From positions 409,501 to 473,500 of the forward strand of contig NC_009404.2 of assembly GCF_000002875.2 (NCBI RefSeq): a DNA stretch of 64,000 bases. The letters run 5' to 3'. The translations under genes were made by a program, and so were the position numbers. Below are positions 12,682 to 24,101 of this stretch, one piece after another (the first letter of the stretch is position 1; the number at the start of each line of letters is the position of its first letter). The DNA is from Leishmania infantum JPCM5. Taxonomy: Eukaryota > Euglenozoa > Kinetoplastea > Trypanosomatida > Trypanosomatidae. Below the pieces are notes generated by a model. The model was not told the DNA's origin. It saw nothing but the letters and a program-made list of their open reading frames with translations, and did not search any database.

Positions 12682-15369
12682 ATGCTGGGGATGCCAGTGT
12701 CTAAGTCCAACAGCGGCGATGCGGGCCGCGGCGACTACGAGTACGGCGAGTACGATGGGGTAATGGACGTGGAGGCGATTCTACACACGACGAGCGGCGC
12801 GTCGCCCAACTCGACCGGCAGCCCCACCGTGGCCGGCAGCGACATTGGCGTGTACGGGAACTACATGAGCATTCAAGGCGATAACCGCAACGGCGGCATC
12901 CCTACACCGCTTGGTCGTGGAGCGCCTCGCAAGCCCACCCGCATGAATGTGAGCCCTGCCGTCAACGGAGATAACCAGTCCGCCGCGCCGTCCTCGGCAG
13001 CCACAACACCAGGCTTCCACGGCGCAGTGGTCGGAAGCAGCTCTGACGGGGCTGCCGCCCCGACCGCGGCGCGCCGTGCGAACGGGTCGCACACGTCGGC
13101 CGAGGCGGACACACACGACGCCAGCGCCTTGTCCGCCCGCCAGGGCACACGAAAGTCGCTGCATACAGACGACGTCGTGCATCTTCCAGCGATCGGCAAC
13201 CAGCAGCAGGTGCGCAAGAAGGCAAGCGAGGTCTTCCCTACTCGCGCGCGGGCGGCTGCGTCAGCCCCGGATTCCTCAAATGCGGCCACCTCACCCACCA
13301 GCAGCAACGGCAACGCCCGCGCTGCGGGGACCGGCGGCAAGTCGGTGACCAGCGCTGGAAACTTTGAGTCTCTCCAGGCCCCTACCGACAGCTGCGGCGC
13401 CGCCTCAAGCAACCAATACACCGCGTCTGTCGCGGCATGCAAGCATAAGCCGCCATACCATGCACCGCCGCTCTCGCCGCTGACAGCGAAGGGTCGTCAC
13501 GGCAGCACTGATGTCAACCGCACCAGTGCAGCAGGCAGTGCTGCGATTGGCAGCAGCGTTGGCGCCAGTCTCCAAGACGTCGGTACGCGGCATCGGTCAG
13601 CCACAGACGGCACGGTGAAGCGTGGTGAGTCTGTGGGGACGGATGAGGGTGGCTACATGAACGGCCACTGCGGCAGGGCGGCGACGCACCACACAGCGGG
13701 CAGCAGCAGCAAAGTCGTGACCGTCTCCAAGACGAACGGGTGGGTCAAGGAAGAGGCACGCCGGCTTGACCACCGCGCCTCAGCCTCGTCCAACACGGCA
13801 ACCTCGCCCAGGGGTGATCCGCAGGCTTTCGAGGACGCTATCAACAGCCTAAAGTCCCGCAACATCACCCACCAGGCCGCCTCACAGTTCCCACGGGAGC
13901 GCATGAAGGACAAGCCGAGTAAAGGCAGCATCAGCGCCAAGAGCCCATCTGCCGACGGCAGAGATTCGGCGCTCGGCCACAACAGCAACGAAGATGTCAA
14001 CACGCACGCGAAGGTAAACACTTCACCGGTGCCGGTGACCCCCAAGGCATACGTGTGGGCTGGTGACTACGAGATGGCCAGCACCCCCGGCGTCGGCTCA
14101 ACGAACTTCAGCGTTGTGCCGATGCCCAAGGTCAGTCCGCGCCCCTTCGCGGGCGGGCTCAAGCCGTCGACAGCGGTGGACAGCAACAACCGTAGCGGCA
14201 CCAAGTCTCCTCCGCAGGCCGCTGCGCAGATCGTCCATCCTCTCTCGGCAGAAGCCGTGGCGGCCGCCTCTGGCAACGGCGTCACGTCCTCGACAGAGTC
14301 CGCCATCACGCCGCTGCGGAAGGTGTTCACGCGGCCGCAGAAGCCAGCATCGAACAACAGCGGAGCAGCAGCGCAGGCAGCGCAGAGCACGTGCCCGATC
14401 CCTCACGTCCCGCTCACGAATCCTCCGGTGGCCACCGCTACCTCTAGCCGCTTCAACAACGCGGCCCAGAGCGCTGCTGCATCGGCGTCTCCAACACCGT
14501 CAAAGACGGCATTGATGTCTGGTCATGCAGTGGCAGCCGCGAAAGGCGACAAGCCGCCGTCTGCCCCGCACACGCCGACCTTGTCGCATCGGCGCATCAT
14601 GAATGCCGTTGACACCAACCAGCACTCCCACGCCCACTACCCAGGCGCAGCTGAGCAGACCTCCCCCACCTACGGCTCTAGCCGTGTGGCAACACAAGAC
14701 CAAGCAAGCGATGCTGGGATGGGCTTGCCCTACTCGGATGAGCGCCGCGCGGCGTTAGAAGCATGGGCAGACGTATTGGTGTTAAGCATCACCATTCGAG
14801 GCCAGAACCTCGCGCCGACCCACAGAGCACGCGAGATGGCGAAGATGCGCGCACGCCCCGCTGATGCGCGGCAGATGTACGCCCCTGTGAATGGGCAGGG
14901 TCGTCAAGAGGTAGCAGGCGAGCCGTGCGATTTGAACTACGACGTGCACAACGTTGTCGTGCAGCTGCGCCACCGCAACAGGCCTCTGGTGATGAACTAC
15001 CCGCCTCGTTTGCCTCTAGAGGCGGACATGCGGCCACGCATGCGGCGCCAGCGCACACCCCGCAGCTTCTATGGGAATCGCATGCCGCACGTCGGGGACG
15101 CGTGGTTCAAGGACGCGCTGAACGACGCACGCATGGTCGAATCGCCCGACGTCGAGTCCATGGAGAAGCGTGAAGAGGCAGAGTTCATCCGCAACGGAGG
15201 TGACCCGGCAACCCGGCGCAACCGCTACGGGCAGGCGAACAACGCGTATGGTCATCAGCAACAACAACAAACGCCACTTCAGCAGGGCGGCGGTGGCGGT
15301 GCTGAGGTGGAGGCGGGCATCGATGCCGTGAACCGCAACGGCATGCGTATGGAGCAGCCGGCGTCGTAG
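12682..15369 (+). CDS. Hypothetical Ser/Ala-rich protein with VESP motif (895 aa)
   Basis: Function unknown. ATG at 12682 follows a strong polypyrimidine/AG acceptor. Residues 1-680 are Ser/Ala/Thr/Gly/Asn-rich, with many SP and TP sites (for example PVPVTPKAYVWAGDYE), suggesting a disordered, proline-directed-kinase-regulated region. The only part that looks folded is residues about 685-860: EAWADVLVLSITIRGQNL, a stretch rich in His/Arg, then RTPRSFYGNRMPHVGDAWF. At W808 the shared motif begins: eleven residues later is V-E-S-P (819-822), followed by an acidic segment. The tail holds a polyglutamine run and Gly repeats. No membrane segment, signal peptide or enzyme motif is seen. It is followed by an 8.7-kb spacer, the longest in the window. 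Confidence 0.92.
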   Translation: MLGMPVSKSNSGDAGRGDYEYGEYDGVMDVEAILHTTSGASPNSTGSPTVAGSDIGVYGNYMSIQGDNRNGGIPTPLGRGAPRKPTRMNVSPAVNGDNQSAAPSSAATTPGFHGAVVGSSSDGAAAPTAARRANGSHTSAEADTHDASALSARQGTRKSLHTDDVVHLPAIGNQQQVRKKASEVFPTRARAAASAPDSSNAATSPTSSNGNARAAGTGGKSVTSAGNFESLQAPTDSCGAASSNQYTASVAACKHKPPYHAPPLSPLTAKGRHGSTDVNRTSAAGSAAIGSSVGASLQDVGTRHRSATDGTVKRGESVGTDEGGYMNGHCGRAATHHTAGSSSKVVTVSKTNGWVKEEARRLDHRASASSNTATSPRGDPQAFEDAINSLKSRNITHQAASQFPRERMKDKPSKGSISAKSPSADGRDSALGHNSNEDVNTHAKVNTSPVPVTPKAYVWAGDYEMASTPGVGSTNFSVVPMPKVSPRPFAGGLKPSTAVDSNNRSGTKSPPQAAAQIVHPLSAEAVAAASGNGVTSSTESAITPLRKVFTRPQKPASNNSGAAAQAAQSTCPIPHVPLTNPPVATATSSRFNNAAQSAAASASPTPSKTALMSGHAVAAAKGDKPPSAPHTPTLSHRRIMNAVDTNQHSHAHYPGAAEQTSPTYGSSRVATQDQASDAGMGLPYSDERRAALEAWADVLVLSITIRGQNLAPTHRAREMAKMRARPADARQMYAPVNGQGRQEVAGEPCDLNYDVHNVVVQLRHRNRPLVMNYPPRLPLEADMRPRMRRQRTPRSFYGNRMPHVGDAWFKDALNDARMVESPDVESMEKREEAEFIRNGGDPATRRNRYGQANNAYGHQQQQQTPLQQGGGGGAEVEAGIDAVNRNGMRMEQPAS

Positions 15370-18300
15370 CGCGAGAAGGGATCAGCGTGGGGAACAAGAG
15401 ACGACGCGGTAGAGGCGTCTTCGGTTTTTTCCCTTTCTTGGGACGCTGCAGGGGTGAAGAAGCACGTGTATGGCGTGCGTTTGTGGCCTGTGTTCACCGC
15501 AGGTGCACTCACATGCTCAGCATATTGTGTGTGTGTGTGTGTCGCTCTGCAGCCAGTATCCCCTCATGGATGGCCTGCCTAGATAAGGGTGTCTTTGGTG
15601 GTCGCGTCAGTGCCCCGGCGGGTGTATGGTGAAATGTGAGCCCGCCTCTCTCTTCAGCTCTCCTCCGCCTCCCTGCTGAGGACACCCGCCGGATCTTGCG
15701 CTTGAGGCAGCCGAGCCGTCTCCATCCAGGAGGTCTGACGGCAGATGATGGTGAGAATTGGCGATTCGGCAGAACTTGCCCGAGAAGCAGCAAAGAAAAC
15801 GCGTTCATGCCGGCTCTGCTATCGTGTGGCACGATCGCTCTCTTGCTATGTCTTGTCGGCTCCCTCTCTCTCTCTAACACACACGCACAAGGGCTAAGAG
15901 AAGGAAACTCTTCCCACCCCTTCTCCGTACCCATGTCTATGCGCGCCTCTTGTTCGAGCACCTCTTTTTTGGTCATATACGCCGCCCTCTTCCGGTGATG
16001 TTCTTACTGTAATCGGCCCGTGTGTACATTTCTTCTTGTTTGCCTGCGTGCGTGTGTGTGTGGTGTGTGAAGGAGGAGGGAGGGAAAGATACCAAGGAGG
16101 GCCGAGAGAAAAGCAGGATAAGGGAGAGATTCATTGGTATACTGCGACGTGGTATGTATGTGTGTGTTTCAAACTTTGGCCCCGAAAACCGTTATGGCGA
16201 TCCATCACGTGCGGAGCGTCTCTCCTTTTTTGGTTAGCTGGTTGGTTGTTGTTCTTTCTCTCCCTCTCCCCTCCTTCAACGACGCACTTCCCTCTCTCTC
16301 CTTTTTTCTCCTTCCCCTTCCTCTTTCCCTCCCTCGCTCTTGTCTTACTTATGCGTATGCGTAGGTTCGAGGGAAGAGGGGAGGGGGACGGACTTGTGCT
16401 GCGAATGCACTTTGGTTCTCTCTCCCCCTCCCCCTAAAAACGCTGACAGCTGTTCGGTTTTTTTGTTGTTGTTGCTCTCCCACCCCACCCACCCCCACTC
16501 CCTCGCTTCTTCTCCAGCCCGCGACAGCGTCTCTCGTATCATGTGTATTCTCGTCACAAATTTTTCTTGTTTATCGTGAGTCTCGCTCTGTATGTAAGCA
16601 AGTGCCTCTGACGCCCTCCTTTTCCCTTTCCCCAACCGACCGCAGCCCAGACGAACTGCGCTTTCACGCTCGACCTGTACGCTCCCTCTCCCTACGCCCC
16701 CCCTCCTCCTGATGTGTGCCGCTCATCCTCCCTACGTCGCGGTCTTTTCCTTCGCCGCTCTTTTTGTTTATTTTTGTTTGTCATTGCTGCTATTTTCTCT
16801 TGCGTCGCGCTTGCGCGTGTGCCAGCGCAGCACCACCACTATCACCACCCCCTCCTCTTGCTTTACCGTTTGTATGTATGCGTGTGTGTCATCTCCGCGT
16901 GCGTGCGTACGCCCTCGCTGTTGTGTAGTCCAAGTATGTTGCTGTCTTGCCTGTGTTCTTCTTATGTGTGTGTGTGTTTTTCATGTGGCGGCTTGCGAGA
17001 AGGTGCGGCACCAGCGTACGCGTACACGCAGGCGCACAGAGGCCAACACTGACATCCGTATACAGAGAAACGCATGCCTGTCCCTTGAGCTGTAGTAGGA
17101 AATCGCTTCTTTCTGTCTCTCTCTCGCTCTCTGCGTCGTCCCGCTCCCAACCCACCCATCCACCTCCCATCCCCTTTCGCTCCCCATGGATGCTGAGCGC
17201 CTACGTTTGGCTTTCGCTTCGGCTTTGCTGTAAAGGCGTATGCGGGTGTGCGCACTCTCTTTTTTTGGGGGGAGGGAGGGAGTTCCTCCCTCAGTGTTGT
17301 TTTGCCTACATGCCCCAATGTGTTCGTTTGGTTGGTTTTCGCATATATATATGTACATATCTATAGACGTGTGTGTGTGCGCGCGCTTTATATTTTTTTT
17401 TTCGAATTTTTGGCTGCAAGACCGTCTTCATAGCACAAAACGTTTTTTTTTCTTTTTGCGCATGTATGTGCATGCGTATATATAGATACATTTGTGTATG
17501 TGTTGTTGTCCTTTTGTTTCTGTTTTTTTTTGTTTGTTTGTTTTTTCGGCTGCATGCGCACGCAGTCCGACCACACCCTGCTGTCGTGTTTACGCCATTA
17601 TCGCTGTTTGCACCCTCATGAGCCTCTTCCGTGGATGTGTTTACCCGCGCGCGCCAGCGATGATGATGCCCCACATAAGCAACTGCAGGAGACGATTATG
17701 CCATCTGCACAGAGGCACAGGAAGTGGTGCAGGCGAGTAGGAAAACGAAAGAGGAACAAAACAGCTCAAAACGATGGCGTCAGCCGTCTCGCCCTTCAAG
17801 AGAGGGCCCGAGATGCTTGAAAGAAAGTGCAGCGGCAGCAGCAGCAGTGCACACACGGGTATGCTCGCGCACCTCTCTGGGGGAGAGGACGCTCTCGTCC
17901 TTTTTCTGTAGCTCGTCACTTTTCCACTTTCCCTCTTCCTGTTTTCGCTCATGTCTTCAGCTCGCTTTGTGAGCGTACGCGTGTGCTGTGTCCCTCTTCA
18001 GATCATCGTCCCCCTCCCCTTCCTGCTTTGCCCTCGTCCTTCTTTCACATCTACGTAGACAGCTCTTCCCATTTCGCCATCCGTGTCCCTACTCTCTTGT
18101 TCTGCCACGAATGTTTCTTGTTCGCTTTGGATTTTGTCCTCCGTTTTTTTTTTCCTCGCCCTTCCTGTTGCTTTCAAATTCCCCATGTGTGCGTGTGTGT
18201 GCGCTCCCCTACCCCCTACTCACCTTCCTGCCTACACTCTTTCCTCATCAGTGTGCGAGTGGCACTAGTCATGTACGTGTGGGCGTTGGTGAGTGCTTGT

Positions 18301-18927
18301 GTCTTGTCGTGGTCCTCCTCTTTGCATCCCTGGCCTCATACTATGTTTACCTTCCTCTCTCTCTTTCCCCCGCTGTCCCACCCGATCCCCTCCCCTCTCC
18401 TGCCGTCCCTCATATGAAAAGCCGAGCAGACGACATGGAAGCACGCCACGCGCACGGAGGGGGGGGGGGAATGCGGAGACAACCGATCCTGCTCCTCTCT
18501 TTCTCCGCATTTTCCCTCCCTGGAATTTTTCCCAGAAGAAAATAGGGTAACAGACGCGCTTCCGGACTATCAGCACCCCCCCCCACCCCCCCACCCCACT
18601 CACCCTCCGGCATCTCCACCATCCACCCCAAACCGTCTCTGCATCCCACTCCCACATTTCTTTGATAGCGAGTTTTGCTTTTTGGTATCCATTGCTCCCT
18701 CCTCCCATACGTTTTTCTTTTACTCATCGCGACTCTCTCCCCCTGTGCGCTCATCAGCCCGTGGCGCGCACAGCTCCTGTCAGCTTCTTGGCCCTTTTTC
18801 GGCTTCCGCTCCATTCTGGCTTTCCCGTCACTGCGCTTGCATGTTACGCTGGCTGCTTTGCTTCACTTCTTTTTGAACCTGCCCGTGCCTCCCTCTGTTC
18901 TCTCCCCTCCCCTCCGCCTCCTCCCCT

Positions 18928-18930
<3 letters not shown>

Positions 18931-18959
<29 letters not shown>
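18931..18959. repeat. (GT)n microsatellite
   Basis: About 14-15 uninterrupted GT units. Confidence 0.95.
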
Positions 18960-18962
<3 letters not shown>

Positions 18963-19123
18963 CCTTTGAGCACCGCTTGGATGCTCGTGTTGTTGCCTTG
19001 TGTATGCTCGGACTTTGAGGCCACCCGACCCGCCCATGCTGTCCCCCAGAGTCATTGCCCCTCTCACACGCCACGTCACCTCCACGTGATGCTCCTTGGC
19101 GTGCTTCATTGTTGTTGCTTCTG

Positions 19124-19154
<31 letters not shown>

Positions 19155-21524
19155 TGTCCTAATCGAATTTGTTTTGCGGTTTTATGCGAGACCCATTATA
19201 GTGACCTCCATTCTGTCCCTCTCTTTCTCTCCGCATCGGTTTCCAAATACATATATATATATATACATATACATACGTACACCTATGTGCTCGTCTACTA
19301 CCTTTGGTGCTCTTGGACGGGGGGAGGGCGGTCGATGCGATGGTCCTCTCCACCCCACCCGCCACCACCACCACCCCACTGCCGTTCATTTTCTTTTTTG
19401 TCTGTCCTCTTTGTCTTTCCGCATTTCCTTTTTTTTTTACCTGCTTCCTTGGGCTCTGCAGCGCCCTCCGTCACACACTTTTTGTTGTCTAATGTTGTTG
19501 GGTGTAGCCGTTGTTGTTGTCTTTGGGGGAAATTGTGGGAAGGGAAGGGGAGTATCCGTGACTGCTCTGGGCCTTCAAAAATCTGCTCTTTTTTTTTGCT
19601 TCTCTATTTGCCACCGCTGTCACCAACACCACACCGCCACCACCCCCTGCTCGTCATGCACCACGGCGGCTTGGGTGTTGCTACGGCTTCTTATATATGT
19701 GTGTTTCGGTGTGTGTGTGTGTGTCGTTTTTTTTTCGCTGTTTCGTTGCTGTCGCTGCCTTGAATTTTTTGTTTTGTGTGGCGTTATGCTTGTGCACTGT
19801 ACTCCTTCCGTTTTCTTTTTTTCTGTGCGTGGCTGTGTGTGTGGCGTGTGCGTGCTCCTGTGTGGTTCATGGCTTCTGCATCTCTCTCCCTCTCGCTTAT
19901 TCATTTCTGTGTGCTTCTTCATGTACAATCACCTCCCGCCGTTTGTTTTGTTTGTTTTTCGGCCTCTGATGCCGCTGCCGCTCCTGCTCCCTCTATCTCC
20001 CTGCGAGTCCGTTTCGGCGTTGTTCGTATCTTCGTGCCTTCCCTTCACTTCGCCAGCATTACCTTGTTTTTTTCCTCGTGTCGTCCTTATCTACGCCCTC
20101 CGCGCATGTGTGTGGGTGGGTGGAATGCATGGGCATCCGAGTGGGCACAAGAGCAGAAAAATGGAAAAAGAAAAAAACGGTCAGAAGAACGACCGAAGAG
20201 CACAAGCTGCGGACGGGAAAATAAAAATGGCCGCGCCGGCACGGTGAGCGTGCAGCGGCAATCAAGTCGGGTGCACGTAGGACACGGCGACTTCCTCGCA
20301 TTGACACACGCAAAGATGGGAGCGTGCAAGAGGGAGCCAAATGCAGGTTTCGATCATGTGCAAAAATGAGCTCAGAACCACAACGGGTCCTTTTCTTTGG
20401 TGGGTGGGCAGGTGGGTGTATATAAAGGAAGACGAAAAAGAGCATACTAGTCGAAGCAAGAAGAGCTGTGTTTTGTGAGGGATAAGCAGCATACGGAGTT
20501 TGAAGATTTACGCATTATGACTTCTCTGCTCCCTTCTTGTTCACTGATGCGTCTTCTGAGGCCATGCTGCAGCTACCATGTTTGAAGCTGTATCTCTTCA
20601 AAGAAGTTTGAGCGATGGGAAAGAGCGAGCGGAGTGGTCTTCTTGTGCTATGGAATGCCTCTGTGGACTCGTCATCCCTTCCCCACCGACCCCCTCAGAT
20701 AAACACACAATCACTCCTCGACTCCTCTGTTCTTCTTGTCCACTCCTTGCATCCGCGCCTCTTCTTGTCGCGTTCATGTTTCACGTGCAGGATTTATGCC
20801 CCCCCCCTCCTCCCTCGTCATCCCTGCGTGTATATACTGCATGTGTTCCCTTTATGTGCCCTTCGTTTTCCTATTATTCCTCTTTACAGCTCCCTTTTTC
20901 GATTGCCCTCTCATCACACACAGAGGTACAGACATGCTTACACGCACACAAGCACGTACGAGTACCAATATCCTGTGCGGTCGTGCCTGTGTGTCTGTGC
21001 CTTGTGTGTGTTCGATGGCCTTCTCCTCCTCTCTCTTCCGTTCTCTGTGTGTGTGTGTGTGTGTCTCCGATGCCCCCCCTCCTTCATCGCTCTTTTCTCA
21101 CCTCTTCCCTCCGTGTTTTGTTCGTGTGTATTACTTTTCCTGTTCTTCTGCTAGCCTTCCATGTGAGCACCACAGCGAACGGCCATGTCTCTTCCTTTTT
21201 CTGCAACGGCCCCTCTTCTCCTCCCTTGCCCAACTTTTTCGGGCTCTTGTTTGTTTCTCTCCTCTCCTCCTGCACTCAGCACTCTTTCCGTCTGCGCATG
21301 TTGAAGCGCTGGTCGCTTCCCTACTTCCCTCCCTCTCTTTTCCGTTCTTTTTTCGGACTTTTCCGTGATGGGTGTGTGCGTTGTAGTTGGCCGGTTTCCT
21401 AATGTATTGCTGTTGTTCTCGGTGGTGTTCTTTTCGTCCGATTTCCTTTCTTTGTTCGTGTGTGTGTGTGTTTGGTGTTGGTGGTCCCCCCCTCCTCCAT
21501 GTGTGCAAGCGTGTAGGTGCGTGT

Positions 21525-21526
<2 letters not shown>

Positions 21527-21558
<32 letters not shown>
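21527..21558. repeat. (GT)n microsatellite
   Basis: About 16 uninterrupted GT units followed by two tctgtg variants. Confidence 0.95.
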
Positions 21559-21559
<1 letters not shown>

Positions 21560-23250
21560 TGTGTCTGTGTAGGTTCGACGATCTTCAACGTACGTTGATC
21601 TTTTGATTCTTTATTCCTCGTCCACTTGGTTCTTCTTTGCAGCTTACGGCGAACGCTGGCCCGCATCGTTGCCGTTGTATTTTTTCTTTCTTTCTCCTTT
21701 CGTTTCGCTCTTTGCTTTCTTAATTCCTGACCTCCACAGGCCTCGCGCGTCGCTATTTCCTTTTTACTGTCGTTCTCTGAGTGTGCCCTCCGTCTTGCTT
21801 CTTCGTTGTGGGGCCGCCCCTCTAACACACACGCGCACTCACCAGCACATGGAAGGTGCTTGCGTGCGGGCGCTTGTGTACTGGAGAGGCGTGCATGCAC
21901 ACAATGTATCGATTTGCCTTGTGCGTGCGTATGTGTAACGCGTTGATATGTGCGAGGGAGGGAGGGAGAGAGAGTGCATGTGTATGTGTATGCATTGTGT
22001 GTCGATGAGGTGAAGTTGCAGGGAACTTCACAAGTGTGCGATCTCTCTGTGCGTTCATGCGGTGTACTTGTGTGTTTTGTGTTTTTTTTTTCCGACTCAT
22101 CTCAAGTTACCGACAAAGGCCAGACAAAAAACAAAAATATATATTGTATGCACGCGCACACACTCCAAGCAAGAAGTGCGTGGGTCTCGCCGCTGTAGCG
22201 CACACGGCCGACTCGCCGAAACCGCCCCCTTCCTTAAACCGTTTCACGTTTTTCTTCTCTTCAGACATCAAACGACGACGGGGTATGGGGTGGCGATGGT
22301 GGGAAAACCGAGGTGGAGCTGCTGATAAGGGAAGGGGGGGGGTATCGCAGAAGGGCAGAGCAGAGGGAGAGCGCATATGTGGGTTGAAGGCGGCAGCGGT
22401 ACTAGTGGTAAAGGCAGCCCATCTTTCCTATTAGAAGAGAGGGAGCTGTCGAGGAGAATGCCGAGTCGTGACATGGCGCCGGTTTCGTGAATCCTAAAGG
22501 CCCCCTCCTACCTTCCTCTCTCCACTCCCTCCCATTCTCTTCTTTGCATACTCTCGACAAGCCCTGCACCCAACCCTAACTCATGCCCCACCTCTCTGAG
22601 CCGAGCGCTCCATAAGGCAAGTGCACCCCTAGGGTTGAACGCCTTTTCTGCGCACCCTTCGGGTGAATCCTCACTCGCCATCGTCGACCACTCCCTCTCC
22701 CTTTTCTCTACCGCTCTCTCACAACATACCTGCCCTATCCTCATGTGCCGCTTCTCTCGACTCAAAGCCCACACACACGCGCCAACGTGTGTGCACAGGT
22801 CCTCTGCGTGATAGGCCACCGAATAGATAGCGTCACCTCTCGGGTCTTTGGATATGCAGTTTTCTCTGTGGTGCTCCTTTTTGTTGCTGCTGCTTCGCCT
22901 TGCACGGCGGTACACCTTTCTCCTGTAATTGTCTGGCAGTATCGCTCTCCTACGCAGACAACCCACGCTGACGCAAACGCAAGCGAACCGGGAATACAGA
23001 CGCCCATGCAGGAATCACCTCATATTTTTTCATCCTTTCATTCGTGTGCTCCCTGGCACGTGTGTATGTTTAGGTGTAGCTTCGGTGTTGCGTTGCCGCA
23101 GTAAGTCTCCCCATCCCCCCCGCGGCTGCTTCAGCGTGCAGGCAAATTGTGTGTGTGCGTGGGCGTGGGTGTGGCTCTAGCTACCTCTCTTCCTTCGTTG
23201 GCGTTCTGCTCCCTTGTCGGTGCCTGTGCGTTCGCGCGTGCTTACTTCGG

Positions 23251-23810
23251 AATTTTTTTTCCGGCAACAAGAGTGCGTTGCTCTGCCATACAGCACGAGG
23301 CCATACGTCCCTCGGCCCCTTCCACAGGCCCCATCCGCGTGGTGCGAAGCATGCCGTAGACACAGGCGTTGTAGCAGTGCGCCGACCCAGCCATCTGAGA
23401 GCACGGCCTCTGCACAAAACTCTCCCCGCGCGCACACGATGCTGGTCGCCACCTGGTGCATTCCCCTCGGGGGGGAGGGGCGCTCAGGCCCCCCACACCT
23501 CTGCAGACAGCAGCGAGGGCCAGGGGTGCGTGGGATATGCGCTCGCGTCACGCTGACACTCTGCCTACCATATGCGTACTGCAAGCACGTGCACTGTCGC
23601 AGGTCGCTACGGCGCAACACCGTCCAGGACCTGAGCGCCGACGTCAGCAGCGATACATCGCCTTGACCTCCCCACGTCGCGGGTGCCTGGCCCTGTCGCC
23701 AGCGGAAGTGTTTTGGCATGGGCAGGGGATAGGGAGGCTTGCCTGGCTTCTCTGCAGACAGTATGAGTGGGGCACTGGACACCGAGAATGCTGCGCGCTG
23801 AGGTGTGCGC
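23251..23810 (-). mobile_element. SIDER-like retroposon copy A (antisense)
   Basis: This is the reverse complement of the copies at 31536 and 39794, differing from the former by only one or two substitutions seen by eye over about 540 bp, plus the length of a C/G homopolymer (7 here, 11 and 9 in the others). On its own sense strand the element starts at 23810 (gcgcacacctcagcgcgcag) and ends near 23262 with an A-rich tail, visible on + as a run of eight T at 23253-23260. The tail supports retroposition. Its orientation is opposite to gene transcription. Length, lack of credible coding capacity and spacer location fit the SIDER class; no protein is assigned. Confidence 0.68.
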
Positions 23811-23940
23811 GCCCCCCCCTTTCTCGTCATGGGGGCTCATGTGAGGTGAGGCAAACAAGAATGCAGAAAGAAACGTTTCGTGCACCGGCCGCTCCGTTGG
23901 TGAGTGCGCAACAGCCTGTCGTCCTCGTTGACGGAAGCCG

Positions 23941-24031
23941 TCTCTCTCCCTCTGTCTCTCTCCTCACCGTCCCTCTCCTGGCCCACCCTTCACCTTTCCG
24001 CCTCATGGTCTCACCACCAACGCCGAAGCAG
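23941..24031 (+). promoter_or_regulatory. Predicted trans-splice acceptor of the 1036-aa gene
   Basis: A strong T/C tract (23941-24001) is followed by AG dinucleotides at 24027-24031. Splicing here would remove an out-of-frame ATG at 24005 and leave ATG 24102 as the first start codon. Confidence 0.5.
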
Positions 24032-24101
24032 CCACCACCTTTTCTTGCACGAGCAGCACAAAGCGCCGCGCGCGGCTGCGGTCGAGAAAACGGTCGCGAA
24101 G

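Larger units (their letters stand above)
15370..24101. other. 8.7-kb intergenic spacer
   Basis: Almost entirely T/C- and TG-rich, with many microsatellites. Long open frames here (up to 383 codons around 18675-20247) are low-complexity Cys/Phe/Leu/Ser translations of pyrimidine tracts and are not called as genes. A purine-rich, non-repetitive interval lies at about 20110-20510, and a minus-strand retroposon-like copy at 23251-23810. No tRNA, snRNA or snoRNA was recognised. Confidence 0.65.

Noticed and set aside
18675..20247. Overlapping open frames of 362 and 383 codons
   Set aside because: These lie in TG- and T/C-microsatellite DNA; they mimic membrane proteins only because pyrimidine-rich codons give Phe, Leu, Ser, Cys and Val.
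20416..20425. TATA-box-like sequence (tatataaagg)
   Set aside because: Trypanosomatid protein genes are not driven by TATA promoters at each gene, and no RNA gene was recognised next to it.
23904..24101. Upstream extension of the 1036-aa gene from a GTG
   Set aside because: It translates the polypyrimidine splice tract (Leu/Ser run), and the predicted acceptor at about 24030 would remove it.
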